Assembly (NCBI GenBank): GCA_035772785.1
Contig: JAOCPU010000079.1
Coordinates: forward strand, 34,617 to 98,616
From: Phlebiopsis flavidoalba
Taxonomy: Eukaryota; Basidiomycota; Agaricomycetes; Polyporales; Phanerochaetaceae
Direction: 5' to 3'
DNA: 64,000 nt
The notes beneath the pieces were generated by a model. The model did not search any database, was not told the DNA's origin, and saw only the letters and a list, made by a program, of their open reading frames with translations. Shown here piece by piece: positions 12,871 through 26,100 of this stretch (its first letter is position 1; every line of letters starts with the position of its first letter). The translations under genes were made by a program, and so were the position numbers.

Positions 12871-14739
12871 TCCACTGATCAGCCATCTGGGCACGCACCC
12901 CGCGCCGAGGTCCCAAAGCATAAAGTTGTGCCGGGGCGCGCGGGGACGTCGCCAGACGCCGTAACAGTGTCGCCACACGAAGCGGAGCACGATGCGCGCG
13001 ACGAACTCGAAGCCCGCACGCCGGCGCGCGCTCTCATGGTGAAGCGCAAGTCGACTTGTCACTGCGCTGTGGGAATGTGGCGGGGTAATGTCGAAGGCCT
13101 ATGATGCGCATTTGTGGCGTCGGAGTAGCCGAGGGCCCGCGAGGTGCTCTGCAAACGCGTCGATGCCCGCAACGTCGAGGTACGCTGCGTATATGCGCTC
13201 TTTCGCGTAGTTAGGTCGGGGTTTTGTTTTCGGTGGGGGTGTGTGCGGCGAGTCGGGCGCAGTGGTGGGCCAGTTGAGCGAGGCGGAGGGGTCGGCGATG
13301 CTGCGAGCCAGCAAGACAGACCACTCACCAAAACGTACCAGAATAGCCAACGAGTACAAAGGGTGCGACAGCAAGGGGCCACAGCCTGCGGCCATGCCTA
13401 TAAGGAATTAGCCTGTACAAAGATGACACGACATCAGCAGACAACGACGAGAGGCGGAAGGGACGCACCGTATGACCATTGCGGTGAGTCGCGGTCAGTG
13501 ATGTAGCCACCAGACGAGGCTGACGCACATCTAGATATACGTATGGCCGAAGGCCGCCGTGCGTTGTGCAGCCGCTGTGAGATGAGTTAGTGCAGCCCGA
13601 CGATGCGAGACGGCCGCAGCCACTCACGAACACTTGATGCGGACAGGCGCGGCGCACCGAGGATGCATGGCGCATATCTGCGTTGTATAATCTCTTAATA
13701 CAGGTGAGTAAAATATCCACATTCATTTAACTGTGGTACTTAATTCTTTGTTTGTTCAGTCTAATAACTTGTGTTGACAAGGACGGCTATCGAGTCCAAC
13801 CGGACCTGCCGTATAGACTCACCCATCGGCAGCGAGACCGTGACAACGGACGGCGACACAGCCGACAGATGTCGAATGCAAAAATGGCGGCGATGCACAA
13901 AATGAACAGCGAGGCATGCCGTGCCGTGTGCAAGGCGGCGATGGCGTCACGAGCGACATCCGGAAGTCGTGAGACCGACGCTGACCGACGCGGTGGCCCA
14001 CGGCGAATAGGCACGGGCGAGATGTACAATGTGTCGCGCCATGCGCAAGGAGGGCGAGAGCTGTGCACTCGACGAGCCCAGCACATAAAAATGCACTGGT
14101 GGTTTTATCCAGTCAGTATTAGTATTTAATCTCTGCTTCTCCTGGCTGTCCTATACATGTGTGCTATGACTACTACTACAGATAAGACTTTGTAAATAGA
14201 TTCGCAGATGGAATGAAATCTTTTTTATGGCGCGTGCATTCCGCGCGCGAGATGTTTATTTTAATCAGAGTCTCGTTATGTCTGCGACATGCGAGAGACA
14301 CTTGGGCGGACGCGCTTGTTGAGCGGGGCGGCGAGACGGCGAGACGGCGTGTGTCGTCAGCGAGTGCACTTGTCGAGTAAGGCCACGAACAATAGACCGC
14401 GAGACCGTCAGACCGCGAGACCGCGACAAGGCCCACGCATTCAGAGCGTCGACGAGACAGACGGGACTGCCGAAGCGGCGGTGATACATGAAATCCGCTA
14501 GGTCACACACGGCGAGACCTGTCGGAAGGATGCTACTTACGAGAGGTGCGCGTGCGGCGGCGACGAGCGACGGGAAAGAATTTCTGGTGGTCCCGCAGGA
14601 TTTATGAAGACAAAAGATTGTCGCATTAGTTAAATGCTGCTTACCTTCGAGAAACAAGCCAGAAACGGCTTGCGGCGAGCTGCACCAACCTGCAGTATTC
14701 GAGGTCCCGTGAGTCAGGTCAGATCATCGAGAACTGCCA

Positions 14740-14830
14740 AATCGGAATCCCAACTGGGCGGGCGCTCGAGCGCGCCCAAAATGTCCAACCATATAGCTTG
14801 GCGACTGCAACGGGCGCTCGCGGCACATCT
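14740..14830 (-). repeat. Inverted repeat arm, right
   Basis: Partner of the arm at 12780-12870, in opposite orientation. It shares the GCGCGCCCAAAATGTCCA core and a following AGCT-containing tail. The similarity is imperfect, so this is an old repeat rather than a recent insertion. Confidence 0.3.
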
Positions 14831-16089
14831 GATTCCGTGGGCACTGCTCCGTCCGTACAGCTTGCACCACTTGCAGGAATAGACGTTTTCATATAACGAC
14901 CACTCGTACGCTGCGCAGCTAACGCCACGAAGAAGTATATGCCGTGGCCCACGTCGTTAAACTCTTGCCACTTAACACCACCACACCAGACCGCGATGTT
15001 CAGGTCGGCCACGACCAGGATCGCGCACAACTCGCATGTGCCGGGATTGCGTCCGCGCTTTGAGCAAGGACCTCGATAGGCGCACTACAGGAGTTGATCA
15101 ATACGCAGGAGAAGGCAGTTGTCAACATCGTATGTCCCCCTGGAATGGAATTGCGTGCCATGCGAGTTGACATGTGGCGAGATTGTTAGACTTCAGAGAT
15201 TAGGCGTCGCCCACCCCCTTCCCTTCCCCAAAGGCGTCGGAAGCCCGTTCAAAAGAATGGGGGAACGGTTGAGGAGATGACCTCGCGCTGGGTATGTGAT
15301 TAGCTGGCCTATAAAAAACTGTCAATTAGTGACCCTCACCCCCAGGACACTCCTGTCTGCTTGACACAATGACCATGATGATTCGTCTGCATTTTCGCGT
15401 GCTGCCACTGTCCCTTCGCTTCTACAACTATGAAGCGACAATCCGCGACCCAGATGAAGGGCCGTCCGCACACACGTGAACGAGAACAACCTAGACGAAA
15501 TGAAGAGGAAGCGGAAGTGAAGATTTGATGTCACGAAAGCCTGACACTGCGGACAAGAAGCTGAACAAGAGTGAATGCGGAGAGCACACAAGAACTTCCA
15601 GGGCCAGGGGGCGGATACCCTGACTAAAACTTCGTGAAGAAATCCGTACGCTGGATAACCGATATCTTGAACGAGAGAGGAGGCTCAACAAGTCTCGGTA
15701 CGGCACTTCAAGCGCACAAGCACAGTGCAAGCAAGAACTGAATGGGCTTGAAGTTTTGGTGCACTTTGCGATAATGCTGTGAGAAGGGCTCCTAGGTAGA
15801 CGGTCGAACTTCCTCCTTGAAAAACCTTACGTATAATGAATTTGTTCGTAGATTTGTTAAGCGACTTGGGAAGCTTGTAATCGCTGTTGCGAGTTTTTGT
15901 CGCGCATATAGTCGACGCAGGCTTGACTCCTGATCTAGGAGATCCCGCTGTTCCCAACGGAGCCTGGCCTCCCCCGACCATACTATACCGGACATGCCAA
16001 CACAGAAGCACTCATGTATGACGCCCAACAGAGAGTCAGTCAAGTTGTCTTCTCCACCGAGCCGGCCCCATCCTCGTTGAACATACGGC

Positions 16090-18308
16090 CAATACCCCGG
16101 TCAGGAGCTCAGAGCTACCTCCCATGATGCCAAATGCAGCTATTATACCAAGGCAAAATACCTCGCAGCTCACATTCGTCACTGCTCCTGTCCCTGAGCG
16201 GGACACCGAACCTGCTGTAGCGGGTAACCAGCGATTCAGTCAAGTGATATTATCCCCACCAGGGCGCGAACTACATGCAGCTTCCAGAGCTGGGTGGGTC
16301 AGGAGGTCTAGGCATGTCGTCGTTGATGGAGTCGGACAAATATCCTCCCCAGTCCCCGCGCTCTCCTCCCCCCGGCTCTGTCCTCTCGTCTATGGCGGAC
16401 CCATATGCGCCCACATCGTATGCTCAGTCGGTTTCCACAGACCGCCACAATCCCAGCACCCCGAACTGGGCGAGTTTGGGATGTATCAATCCCAGTATGC
16501 GCCCCGTTCGTCCTCGCTCCGAACGAGAAGCCTATGGGCATACCCTCCGGCCCGCGCGATTCGAACTACGGTACCTTCCCTCTCAAGGCGACCGGCGGGC
16601 CCCGTCCCCCACCGTCCGCATCCGGTTCGTCCACCCACGTTCAGTAGCGTGCCGCCAAGGCTGGATGTCAGAGTCCCGTCGGTTGAACTCGACCGTACAG
16701 CAGCTTGAAATTGAATGACTCCTTCGAGTCTAGTGTCGCTGAGGCTCTCGGCCAACAGTGGACCTCCGACGATCATCGCTCGAGCTCGAGCTCGGGTCCT
16801 GTCAGTGGCAAGATGTATGAGGCGAAGTTACATGCTAGGGAATGGGGACTACTCGCCGCCCTCCGCCGCAGTATTCTGCGATACCAGAAGAGTCGGACTC
16901 CGTGCAAGCAACGACGAGCACTATCCCCCCAGTCGCTGAGCAACGAACGAGAACCCGTTTGACGGGGAACGACGGTCCAGGGCCGACCTGGAAGAGGAAG
17001 CTGAGCTGGCCTACATGTCCGAGCCTCACCAGGAAGAACCCAAACCCGAGGCTTCGACGTCGGGTCATGGCCATGACGATCGAAGAGTCCATTTCGGTGG
17101 AGCAAGAGAACCATTGATGATGGGCTCGACGAAGCAAACACCTCAACCGTCTCGTCAGGCGACGGTCGACAATGACGTTGTCCCGTCACCGCCCGCAGTC
17201 CATGAAGGTAAGTTACCATGAATGAATGCTCGGCCCTTATCATTGACCACAGCCCTCCAAAAAGTCCCTCAAATACCCCCAGTGAGCTCCCCCACCACAT
17301 TCACCGGCGGTTCCAGCGCCGCCACCGCCGCGATCTTTGCCAGCTGCCCCCTCGGACGCGCCACAAGCAGACCGCCACACTCCAGAAGAGGAAGAGAAGG
17401 CATTGAACGCCGCCGCTGCTCGTGAGGTGTCTCGCGAACTCGATGCCCTCATGTTCTCATCCCCCTCTCAAACCTGCCGATCCAGCACCTACCACGTCCT
17501 CGCGAGTAGATCCTATGCAGGTTCCACAGCCACCCTTTGTGCGTCGTAATACACCAGGCAGGGCCAGTCTCAGCCTTTCGTCTCCTGTTGGCTCTCCCAC
17601 CTCAGCCTCAGCACGACCAAAGCTGCGTATGTCCGTGAAAGGGATCCGGTCAGGCAGCGTCTTGTCAATCGCCCACGTCTATTCCCCCTCGCTCACCGAG
17701 CAGTACCCACCGGATCTCACTCCGGTGAAGGATACTCGCCGCAGATACCTCCATCATCAATAGCTATCCCGCCTGTCACCACTCCCCCGCACTCTCGTCT
17801 ACCACCAGCTCGCCGTACCGGACTCCAATGGAATACCCTAGCCAGCCTGCAGGTCCAGGCTCGTTCTACAAGATGCCCGCCATGTCCAGTTCTACAGGCT
17901 CGTTCACCCCAGGCGGAGCACGGACAATCAGTGCCGCCGCGTTCAAGCGTCAGATTCGCAATCCTTCGTCGCCACCTGCAGACGGGAACAGTACACTTCC
18001 GGACGCTACCAGCCCGCTCATGGTCAAGAAACGTCTCCCGGGCTCGCCCTACCCTGCCTCTCGGTTACAGCCTGGAGACTCTCAGTCAATGCAAAGAGTA
18101 TCTTCCGCGCCAGATCCGGCCTATCAACGTGGCGATAACAATGGAAACCCTACCGCTTTGAGTCCATCGCGGCCTAGCGGGGAGCACGGGGAGCATGACC
18201 ACTCACGATTATATCTCTGCTTATGTGGACGAAGAACCCGAATCTTCGCAAACTACTCAAAATCAGAGTTATGGCTCGGGAAGATATAATGAAGGGAGTA
18301 TTCGCTAG
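16090..18308 (+). CDS. Long intrinsically disordered Pro/Ser-rich protein
   Basis: An unrecognised protein dominated by Pro, Ser, Thr, Gly and charged residues. Segments read in order: 'YMQLPELGGSGGLGMSSLME', a Pro/Ser-rich tract with 'PYAPTSYAQSVSTDRHNPST', 'YGTFPLKATGGPRPPPSAS', 'YSAIPEESDSVQATTSTIPP', an acidic segment 'ADLEEEAELAYMSEPHQEE', an Ala-rich helix 'EEEEKALNAAAAREVSRELD' and more Pro-rich sequence. It ends 'HDYISAYVDEEPESSQTTQ' with stop at 18306-18308. At least one intron is likely after 'PPAVHEGK' (GTAAGT at 17209). The composition resembles the cytosolic tail of single-pass fungal surface proteins, but I found no clear membrane segment. Several frame changes are needed. Function unknown. 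Confidence 0.5.
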
Positions 18309-18849
18309 TCTCTCATGCAGGGTGCTGATGGCGGGTTCGGACGGTTTCAGACTTGTAGGAACATATGTAGTGGTTAGATGACCCTGTAGCCCGTACTCTA
18401 TGTAATTTACGTGGATACCTCACAGGGGGAAATCTACCACATGGTACTGTCCAAAGCACAGATTCCTTGGCTGAGGATTGGGATGTCCGTGTGTAACTAG
18501 AAGGCTTCGCGCGGGGCATGTGCATGGACTCGGGCGTCTAGACTCTGGAAGCGTACGGTGCGCGCTTCGCCACTTAGACTTGGCCACCAACTGCCCGAAG
18601 ACCAAAACAACGAGGATCTTTCGGACGTGCCTGTCAATGTCTGTCTGGAAGGTCCTAGACCTACTTTTACTTTGAAGGTGAATATGTGCACGAGCGAGGC
18701 AAGCATGCGAGGGACATGGTGCGAGAATGCCAAAAACCATTGGGTTTCAATTCTGACCGTACCCTCCAGCCGCTGTCAATGTCCAGCCCACTGCAGTCGG
18801 CCGCCTTCGCAAGGCTGACACCCAGCTTCCTTAGGGCTCAAAAGCCGTG
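18309..18849. other. Intergenic stretch, nothing recognised
   Basis: Overlapping short frames on both strands, none with family resemblance. The segmental duplication begins at its right edge. Confidence 0.3.
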
Positions 18850-21800
18850 ATCGTGCTTGACTGGCCCTTTTGAGCTGCTTCTCCCATCGACACTACTCGT
18901 GCCAAGTCGCCTCTGCACTCTTCATCATGGTGCCTGTTCTTCTCGTTCCTCTCTTGTACTTCTTGACCCTCGGCACCATCCTACTGGCTCCTGTTATCAC
19001 CTTTGGGCCTCACTTTGGACTCCTGACCATCACCACGACGCTCTCTCATTGGCGACTTAGTTTCGGTTCCTCTGGCGCCTGCTCGGGCTATTCACTTGCC
19101 ACTGCTCCAAAGCCCGCCTTGGTCACTAGCCAACTACTTTCCTCTTCGTCGCTTCGTCAACCCAGCTACTCTCAGCAACACTACCTGCCTACCCCGCCGC
19201 TTCGATGACGCTTCTGGGATATTTAATCCCACCATCGTTTGCGAAATGGGCGGGGTCTCGCTCCATGTACCTATGGACGAGTCCTTTGTCCATCACAGCC
19301 TAGACATGCCACTCTTCCGCAACATGCAAGGCATTGTCACCGATACCTAACGCTCTCGCGTTTCTGGCAGTCTTCGTCGTAGGGCTTGTCTATTGCATTC
19401 GCACAGTAAGTGTCAGCCACAGTCTGAGATACCAATCACTCATCAACGCAATCCAGGTTCGTAGATGTGTGGCTGCAAGGAGACCAAGTGATATGACGTA
19501 TGCTTCCCGGAAGGACCTCGAGCACACCGTGTCACGCTCTGTACTTTCGTACGAGGCGGGTACACTGGTTCTCGATGGATACCCTTCTGTACTCGAAGCT
19601 ATCGGACAGGCTATAGTACGTACTGGATTATATTATATCTGGTAGCTCATAGCTGACGAAACCCTCAGAGTGCGCATGCGCAGGCAATGGCTGAACTCGA
19701 CACTCGTGCGAACGCCGAACTAGAACGAGTAGTGTCTCACGAGGCGGAGATGATTAGTGCTACCGATGACAACGAGGCTCTGGAGGTTGAGCTCGAGCTG
19801 CTTCAGGATCGCATTGCCGAGAACGCGTTGATGAGGACCGTATGGGGGACGAGGCAACTAGGAGGTACATTTGCGCTTATGGAGGAGCTCGAAGAGTCGG
19901 AGGTATGTTGCAAGCCGCTTCATCCGTTGGTTTTTCTCTGACGTCGATTTTCAGGTTCGCTTGGAGATAGCGGAGGAGATGCCGCACCCACCAAGGAGCT
20001 GCTCTCGTGTCCATCGAGATCGACCGTCGCTACCACGCTCATCACCAGAGATATGCTTGTCCGTCGACGCGATGCACCTCCCTGACCCAGGCTCACACTG
20101 TGGAGTGAAGCCGACGAAGCGAACGAGAAGTCACAATACCACGACGCAATTGCGAGGGCGATACAGTCTTCCATTGATGGAATCGAGGTGTGTTTATCTC
20201 TACTTCTACCATGGTATTGCTACTCATGCAGCACAGTCGATTATCCAACAGACCACTCAGCGCGTAGGTGGCAGCCACAGTCGGGGGCGACGAACTCCAG
20301 AAGGCCCTTGACCACGCCATCAATGCCACCCACTACACCAGAGCAGATCCTTCCCCCACGGTCGATAATTTGTGCTGCCACGGCTGCGGTCAGACCCTTT
20401 CTGGAACAGCAATATGTCCACCAGGGGGAGGCAAGACACAATTACGCAGCAATGGTTAGAGTCACACACGACGATCTTGAAGCCGCTCATGGACACTGGC
20501 TGTTCGCCAAGTACAGGACCTCGAGACTGAGGGTGGGCCCCTTGGGACCTCGAACGCCGCCAAACCCTAGCTATTCACTGAAAATCTCTCGCGAGAAGGA
20601 CACCACACGACGAAAAGCCCGTTCCTTGATGGGGGAAGAGGGGGCGGCATTGACACCAGAGACACCACCGGGGGTCTCTCGTCGTCGTGCATCAGAACCG
20701 CCGTGTGCTAGGGCTCGTGCTGAGGGTGTAGCTCCAAGATAACAAGGAGATACAGTCTGTGCGCACGCGTGTCGGGGAGGACACCGCACACTCTCCGTGC
20801 TGGGGGTGTCCCCATCGACAGGCACGCAAAGTAGAGATCCGCTCTATGAACAGCACCATCTTGTCCATGCGCCGTCTCACTTGACATCACACCAGCATAC
20901 TATCCGCCTCCACACAAACGGCCCGACATCGCCGTAGCGTTCAGCCTGTCCAGACTGGAGTGCATTTGGACTGGCGATAGGTGTCAACGTCACGAAGCAG
21001 GCAGAATAACGACGCTCGTCTTCGTTTCTTCAACGAGGTGAGTCGATTAAAACACGGCGAGCGATACGATGCTGATCATGGACACCTTGCGCGAGGCCAA
21101 GATGGACAAGCAGAAAGTATATGAGTCGCTTTCGCACGTTGAGGCTAACAGGGCTTCAGAAGGCAGACCGAGAAGAAGTGCGTGGAGGCAGAGAAGTAAG
21201 GCCGCAGCGGCGGAGCAGCAGCTCGTTGGAGATGGAGAAGGAGATGGCGATCTCGGAGTGCGCGTTCGCCACGCAACTCGATGACCTCCGCGAGCAGAAC
21301 GAGCAGATAGCTTCATCGAACAGGAGCGGCCTGACGTCATTGCTGCACTTCGGGAGGACAAGACGATGCTCGAGGAAGTGTATGCGAAACTCGAGAAGAC
21401 GTTCGAGGACCGGGAGCGGCCTTTGCTTTTTCCGTCTGCGTCGCGCGGAGGAGGACTTGGCTATACTGTACTCGCTTCACGGAGGAGGACCGCCTCGCGC
21501 AGCTCGATGCGTCTCTCCGCAAACTCCAGATCGAAGAATCGAAGATCGCCGCACGCCAGGTGGAGTACGGCAATGCACTCTCGAAGTCCACACCGAGTAC
21601 GAGCGGATCGTCGAGCTGCAGCAAGAGGCGGCGATGCTACTTGGGCCGCAGAGGAACAAGCGAAGGTGCTGGAGCGGCTCGTGCTCACACCTAGCTCTGT
21701 CCAGTTCGACACACTTCCCTTTTCTAACCCCTCCTCTGCATCGACCTCTCCGGCGCTCTCGACGATCCTGTGCTCGAGGATGTCGACTGTGACTTGCTTT

Positions 21801-22330
21801 TTGATGCTTCGTTTGAGGAGGCTCTGTCCGGTGACATTGTCGACTCTGTGACTGTTTGTGGTTTGAAAGACGTTGAATCTGGCGTCGCTTCGCATGGTGT
21901 TGGTTTGGGACTTGTCTTGTAATGAATACATCTTGCAATGAATAGAATATTGACGAAATATTGATTAGTCTGTCACGTCGCAGATAGATTACACTACGGA
22001 TAAGCGCGCCATCACGCTTGCCTTCATACCACGTCCTCAGAGTCGCTGCCGTAGGTCAACTGTCCGATGCATCGTGATGCACTTGGTCTCTGACAAACAT
22101 GTGTTTTCAGATCGCAGAGATTTGCGTGTCGCCAACGATCCTCTTAGCGCATACAATGGACGGGAGGACAATTTAGAACGCTGCGCAGATCTTTGGTACG
22201 ACGATGGTACGGTCGTTCTGCAAGCTGAGAACTCTGTATTCAAGGTCTATCGTGGTGTCTTAAAGGAGCAGTCCCCATTCTTCAGAGATTTATTTACTCT
22301 CCCCCAACAGGAAAGTCACCAGTCTGAGGA
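18850..22330 (+). repeat. Segmental duplication copy A
   Basis: This block of about 3.5 kb is repeated in the same orientation at about 29808-33260. The similarity covers the membrane/coiled-coil gene, its 3' flank (TGAATACATCTTGCAATGAA in both) and the 5' half of the BTB gene. Copies differ by many substitutions and small indels, so the duplication is not recent. Similarity stops inside the BTB gene, shortly after the Cys-Pro-Leu-Val codons. Confidence 0.75.
18880..21922 (+). CDS. Membrane-anchored coiled-coil protein, copy A
   Basis: An unrecognised protein with a hydrophobic N-terminal part and a long coiled-coil body. N-terminal hydrophobic stretch 'LLVPLLYFLTLGTILLAPVI'; a second membrane segment around 19340-19400 ('ALAFLAVFVVGLVYC'); then 'LEHTVSRSVLSYEAGTLVLD'; then heptad-like sequence starting 'MAELDTRANAELERVVSHEA'. 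The middle is shifted in frame relative to copy B. The C-terminal helix 'MLEEVYAKLEKTFEDRERP' leads to a short tail ending 'GVASHGVGLGLVL' with stop at 21920-21922. Many frame changes make this copy more damaged than copy B. It is probably an organelle-membrane tether or structural protein, which is inference from shape only. A BTB fragment follows about 150 bp downstream. Confidence 0.55.
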
Positions 22331-22540
22331 TTGCCCCCTCGTGAGGTGTTTGATGGCTGGCGGCGTCTGCCGGTTGCACCTGACGCCGACCAGTGGACTG
22401 CCAAACGAGATCTGGCGCCTGTTGGACAACTGTGACATAGACCGCGTTTTTCCAGCATCCTTCTCGTCATACCTATCGAGAAAATGGGCGACGTACCAAG
22501 TGGACGCGGCCCAACGATTGCATTCCGCCGAGGCGCGGTG
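22078..22540 (+). pseudogene. Truncated BTB/POZ protein, copy A
   Basis: From the Met at 22078 the frame reads 'MHLVSDKHVF', then the agaricomycete BTB signature 'LERCADLWYDDGTVVLQAEN', 'VFKVYRGVLKEQSPFFRDLF' and 'TLPQQESHQSEDCPLV'. It then departs from copy B: 'GLPNEIWRLLDNCDIDRVF' and 'SRKWATYQVDAAQR' follow, somewhat F-box-like, and the frame stops at 22541. The second half of the BTB fold and the C-terminal region found in copy B (ending at 34202) are absent. This is therefore a truncated or chimeric copy. The intact BTB half would mediate protein-protein contact. Confidence 0.65.
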
Positions 22541-23195
22541 AGCCTGCGCTGCCCACCCCAGACTCATTCCATCTCCATCTTCCCAGGCTGTCCAGAAGTG
22601 ATTTATGAAGCTTAATGAAGCCTATGGCCGCCCTTCCTTGTAGTACGTGGTCTTGCGGAGGGAACAAATGAAAACAGCACGGTGCACGACAGGTGTCACA
22701 AAGCTTCCCAAACACTCAGGCCTTCGTGCCATTGAGAACACCATGCATCAAAACACACGGACACCAATACCTATGGTGAGCGCGCATTTGGACGCACATT
22801 TGACCGATCGGTGTGTGGTCTCGGATTCCCTCACCTTGTGCCCTCAATGCTGACAATCCCGACGTTTCTCGCTGTACACCGCCATCAGTCGCGACCAGGC
22901 TAGAATGTCTCGATGGGGCGAAGGTATGGAATACAACTATGTGAACTTGCTCTTTGTAATGAACGCTTGACGCTGTCAGAAATCCTCGCAGTATCCTCGT
23001 GTGCGCCTCGAAGAGTTGGTTGTAGCCAGGGTTCTTTGGGGATGCTGGGAAACACGAGGACTGCTCCGATTTTGCGGAAGGTCGCCTCACTCCTTTGCTC
23101 CTTCCCGCAGGACATAAAGTCGCACATCTGCTACAGACCTTCGGAGGTCACTTGCGCTTGCCCATCTTTCATCGTCCGCTCCCCACATATCTCAC
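22541..23195. other. Intergenic stretch
   Basis: No gene recognised. It separates the truncated BTB copy from the hydrolase-WD40 gene and presumably contains the latter's promoter; no clear core promoter element was seen. Confidence 0.3.
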
Positions 23196-26100
23196 ATGGA
23201 TACACCTGGGGCTGGCCCTTCGACTGGCCCCTCTACCAGCCGCCATGCAAAGGAGGACGATATCTCTATGCAAGACGAAAGCCCCATCCACACCACGCGA
23301 AGGTCCCCCCGTCTTCCTGCATTTCGATCCAGCTACGGACTCTGCGAAGGGGAAGGGTGCCGTGCGCGCCGATGCACCATTTCAGCCACCCCCCCTCCTC
23401 GACCAGTCGTAACGATGCCTTTGTCCGACGCGAAGACGTTGCGCGGATTATCGAGGAAGCACTCCGAAAGCAATCTGAAACCCAGACCGCCGCTGACGCG
23501 TCCAAGAAAGAGGCGAAAACCAGCCGGAACCTCGTGGTCTGTATGACGGTACCGCGAACCAGTTTGGTCTGACGGTGAGTGAATTCGTCTCATGTTCTTC
23601 TCTCGGCAAGCGAGGGCGCACGTTGGCGAGACTTTTTCCAGAATACAAATGTTGTTGAGCTTTTCAATCGACTTGCTGCCGACGAGAACCAACTGATTTA
23701 CTACAATAGCGGAATCGCTACTTACGTCGCGGAGAAAGGAGCATTCACTCGGCTGAAGCAGAAGGTCAATCACTGGGCGGGACATGGCTTTTGCAACGTA
23801 CGTTGCCTACCTTCTCGGGCTCGCTAAATTTGAATCCTCACAACTACTCAACCTCAGTGGTCATGCAGAGATCACGCTGAAGGCATACCAGTGGTTATCG
23901 GAAAACTACATCGAAGGTGATCGTGTGTTCTTGTTTGGTAAGCGGTCGCTCCGTTGCATCCGTGCTTCCTTCAACGTATGTAGCAGCGAGCTGATAGGTG
24001 CATGTTTGTTAGGCTTCTCTAGAGGAGCATATCAAGTCCGTATAATTTCAGGAATGATCAAGATAGTGCGTAGGAGTTTGTGCTCACATTGGGCCATTGG
24101 CACTCACGAATCCGAACTGTTGCGTCAGGTTGGCCTGCTACGAAAGGGAAACAACGAGCAGATACCATTGTACGTATCGTTTGTCATGTACAATCTCAGA
24201 GACTGAAAAATCCCGCAGCGCGTATCAGCTGTACCTGGCCATGATTCAGGTGGCGGAGAGGAAAAGAAGAAGAACAAGAAGAAGCAAAAGAGGGCCGCGA
24301 GAAATTCAAGGAAGCAGAAGGGCGTCATTTGCTCGCTGAAAACGTCTTTGTGCACGGTTCAAGAAGGCGTTTTCGTTCGGGAGCCAGGCTGAGGACATCG
24401 ATTTTTTTTTCAGAGGAAGCCGGCTTACTCACGGATCCGGATACCGAACATCTCTTCCAGAGGAATATGACTCAGAGGATTCTGATATGGACGATTCCAG
24501 CTCAGAAAATTCCGACTCAGAAAATTTCAACTCAGGGATTTCGACACCGACAGTTTGTATTCCAAGAATCCTGCACGAGAGGACGTCAACCCAGATGACG
24601 CCCTTCCATACAGTGTCTACCCGGAAAGTCCTGTACCAGATGATTCCAGCGGTGGGAGAGAGCAGCAGACTTTCCTTGGGCAAACGCCTGCGTGCACGAT
24701 TCAAGAAGGTGTTTTTATCCAAAAATCGGCCGGCGCGGTTCCGAATTCAGAGGATCCAAATCCCCAGAGCCACAGTCGCAGCGAATCTCGGAAGGACCTC
24801 CGCTCCACCCAACCGCACTTGTCTGCCACCAGTTCAAGGGTGCTCTGTCGCACAAGCCATTCAAGGTCCACTTTGTTGGTGTTTGGTCAGTCGAAGTGGC
24901 CAATGCTACACCACTTCATCTCACAGTTTTGGTGACCGTTCCTAGGGATACCGTCTCGTCTATAGGTCTCATCCTATCGACCGTGGTCCCAGCTTACCCC
25001 GAGACGACAAGGGGAATGTTACATGTCCGAGCATTCCGCCATGCGCTCTCGCTGAATGAGAAACGAAACCAAGTATCTACCCCAGAGTATGGAAATGGAG
25101 CAACTGGGTCCTCTCGTGGACAAGGGACCATGCTACGCGCTACACGCTGGGTCGATGTGAAAGAAGTGTGGTTTATCGGCTTCTCTCATTCAGATGTGTA
25201 GGTATTTTTACCGTCACACAAGGCTCGGACCTGACTGAGCAAACTTACAGCGGCGGCGGCAACATTGAGAATCTGGGCCTGGATAGCTTTGGGCCTTCGC
25301 TTCGATAGGGATGCTGTCACGAAGCCTTGAAAAAAAATGGGCTTCTGGTTCGTGAATATCCGAGCACAGTGGGGTAAGCCCAAGCCCATCGATCCATGAA
25401 TGCCTTCTGGCGTTTTGTGGAGATGTTGCCATTGAAACGTCTATCCTATGACGGGGTGGACAGGGACATCCACAACCTCCCGGTAAGCACATGGAGTGGG
25501 AGTATTGTGCTGCGGCAAATGACTTTGTCTCTCTGACGGAAAGAAAATCTGAGCATATGGTAGGCCTCACTTGTCTGCCGGGCGTCGGATCCAGAAGAGA
25601 CAGCTCATCCATGAGTCCGTGATCGAATACTTCAAAAACAACGAAACGCACCGAACTGGCGCTCAAATCCTTGATACAAGCACTGGGTCGTGGATTGCTG
25701 TAGAAGAGTATTGGGGACGTCTGCCAGAAGATTGTGTTGAAAGGGACTCACAAGTACTAGACACCCTTCGGACTGCTGTCAATGCTTTGAAGAGAAGCTT
25801 TGTAGAGAGAAGACAGCCAATCAAACCTGATCCTGCAAGAATAATGACCCATTTCCTTAGTCGAGGTGAGTTGCCTGTACGTTTTCATAGCACAACTCTC
25901 TCCGTTGACGCATCGGTGATCATAGATGACCCACGGCAATCACTTATCGACTCTCTCGGTAGCGTCGATACTGTTGATCTCCTGCTCGATGCTTTACGGC
26001 TGGCGTCAGAGCTGCTTCTTAACCCCACAAATACCATTCCATTACAAACAATCATAGCATGGCGCAGGTTCTCGAGGTGCATAGCTTGGGTTCTCACAGC

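Larger units (their letters stand above)
12660..16090. other. GC-rich non-genic stretch with an inverted repeat pair
   Basis: No gene is supported. About 12780-12870 and 14740-14830 are related in inverted orientation; both contain GAGCGCGCCCAAAATGTCCA on one strand or the other. Between them the DNA is GC-rich and contains short direct repeats of the GAGACCGC type near 14395-14430. A plus-strand stretch around 15550-15780 could encode a short Lys/Glu/Arg-rich helix but has no recognisable start or domain. Confidence 0.3.

Noticed and set aside
13787..14657. Long overlapping frames on both strands in the GC-rich stretch
   Set aside because: High GC makes stop codons rare; the frames overlap, lack introns or motifs, and are Arg/Ser/Pro-rich as expected by chance.
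15322..16043. Minus-strand Ser/Leu-rich frames
   Set aside because: Composition is that of antisense to a Lys/Glu/Arg-rich plus-strand stretch; no start, splice sites or family resemblance on either strand.
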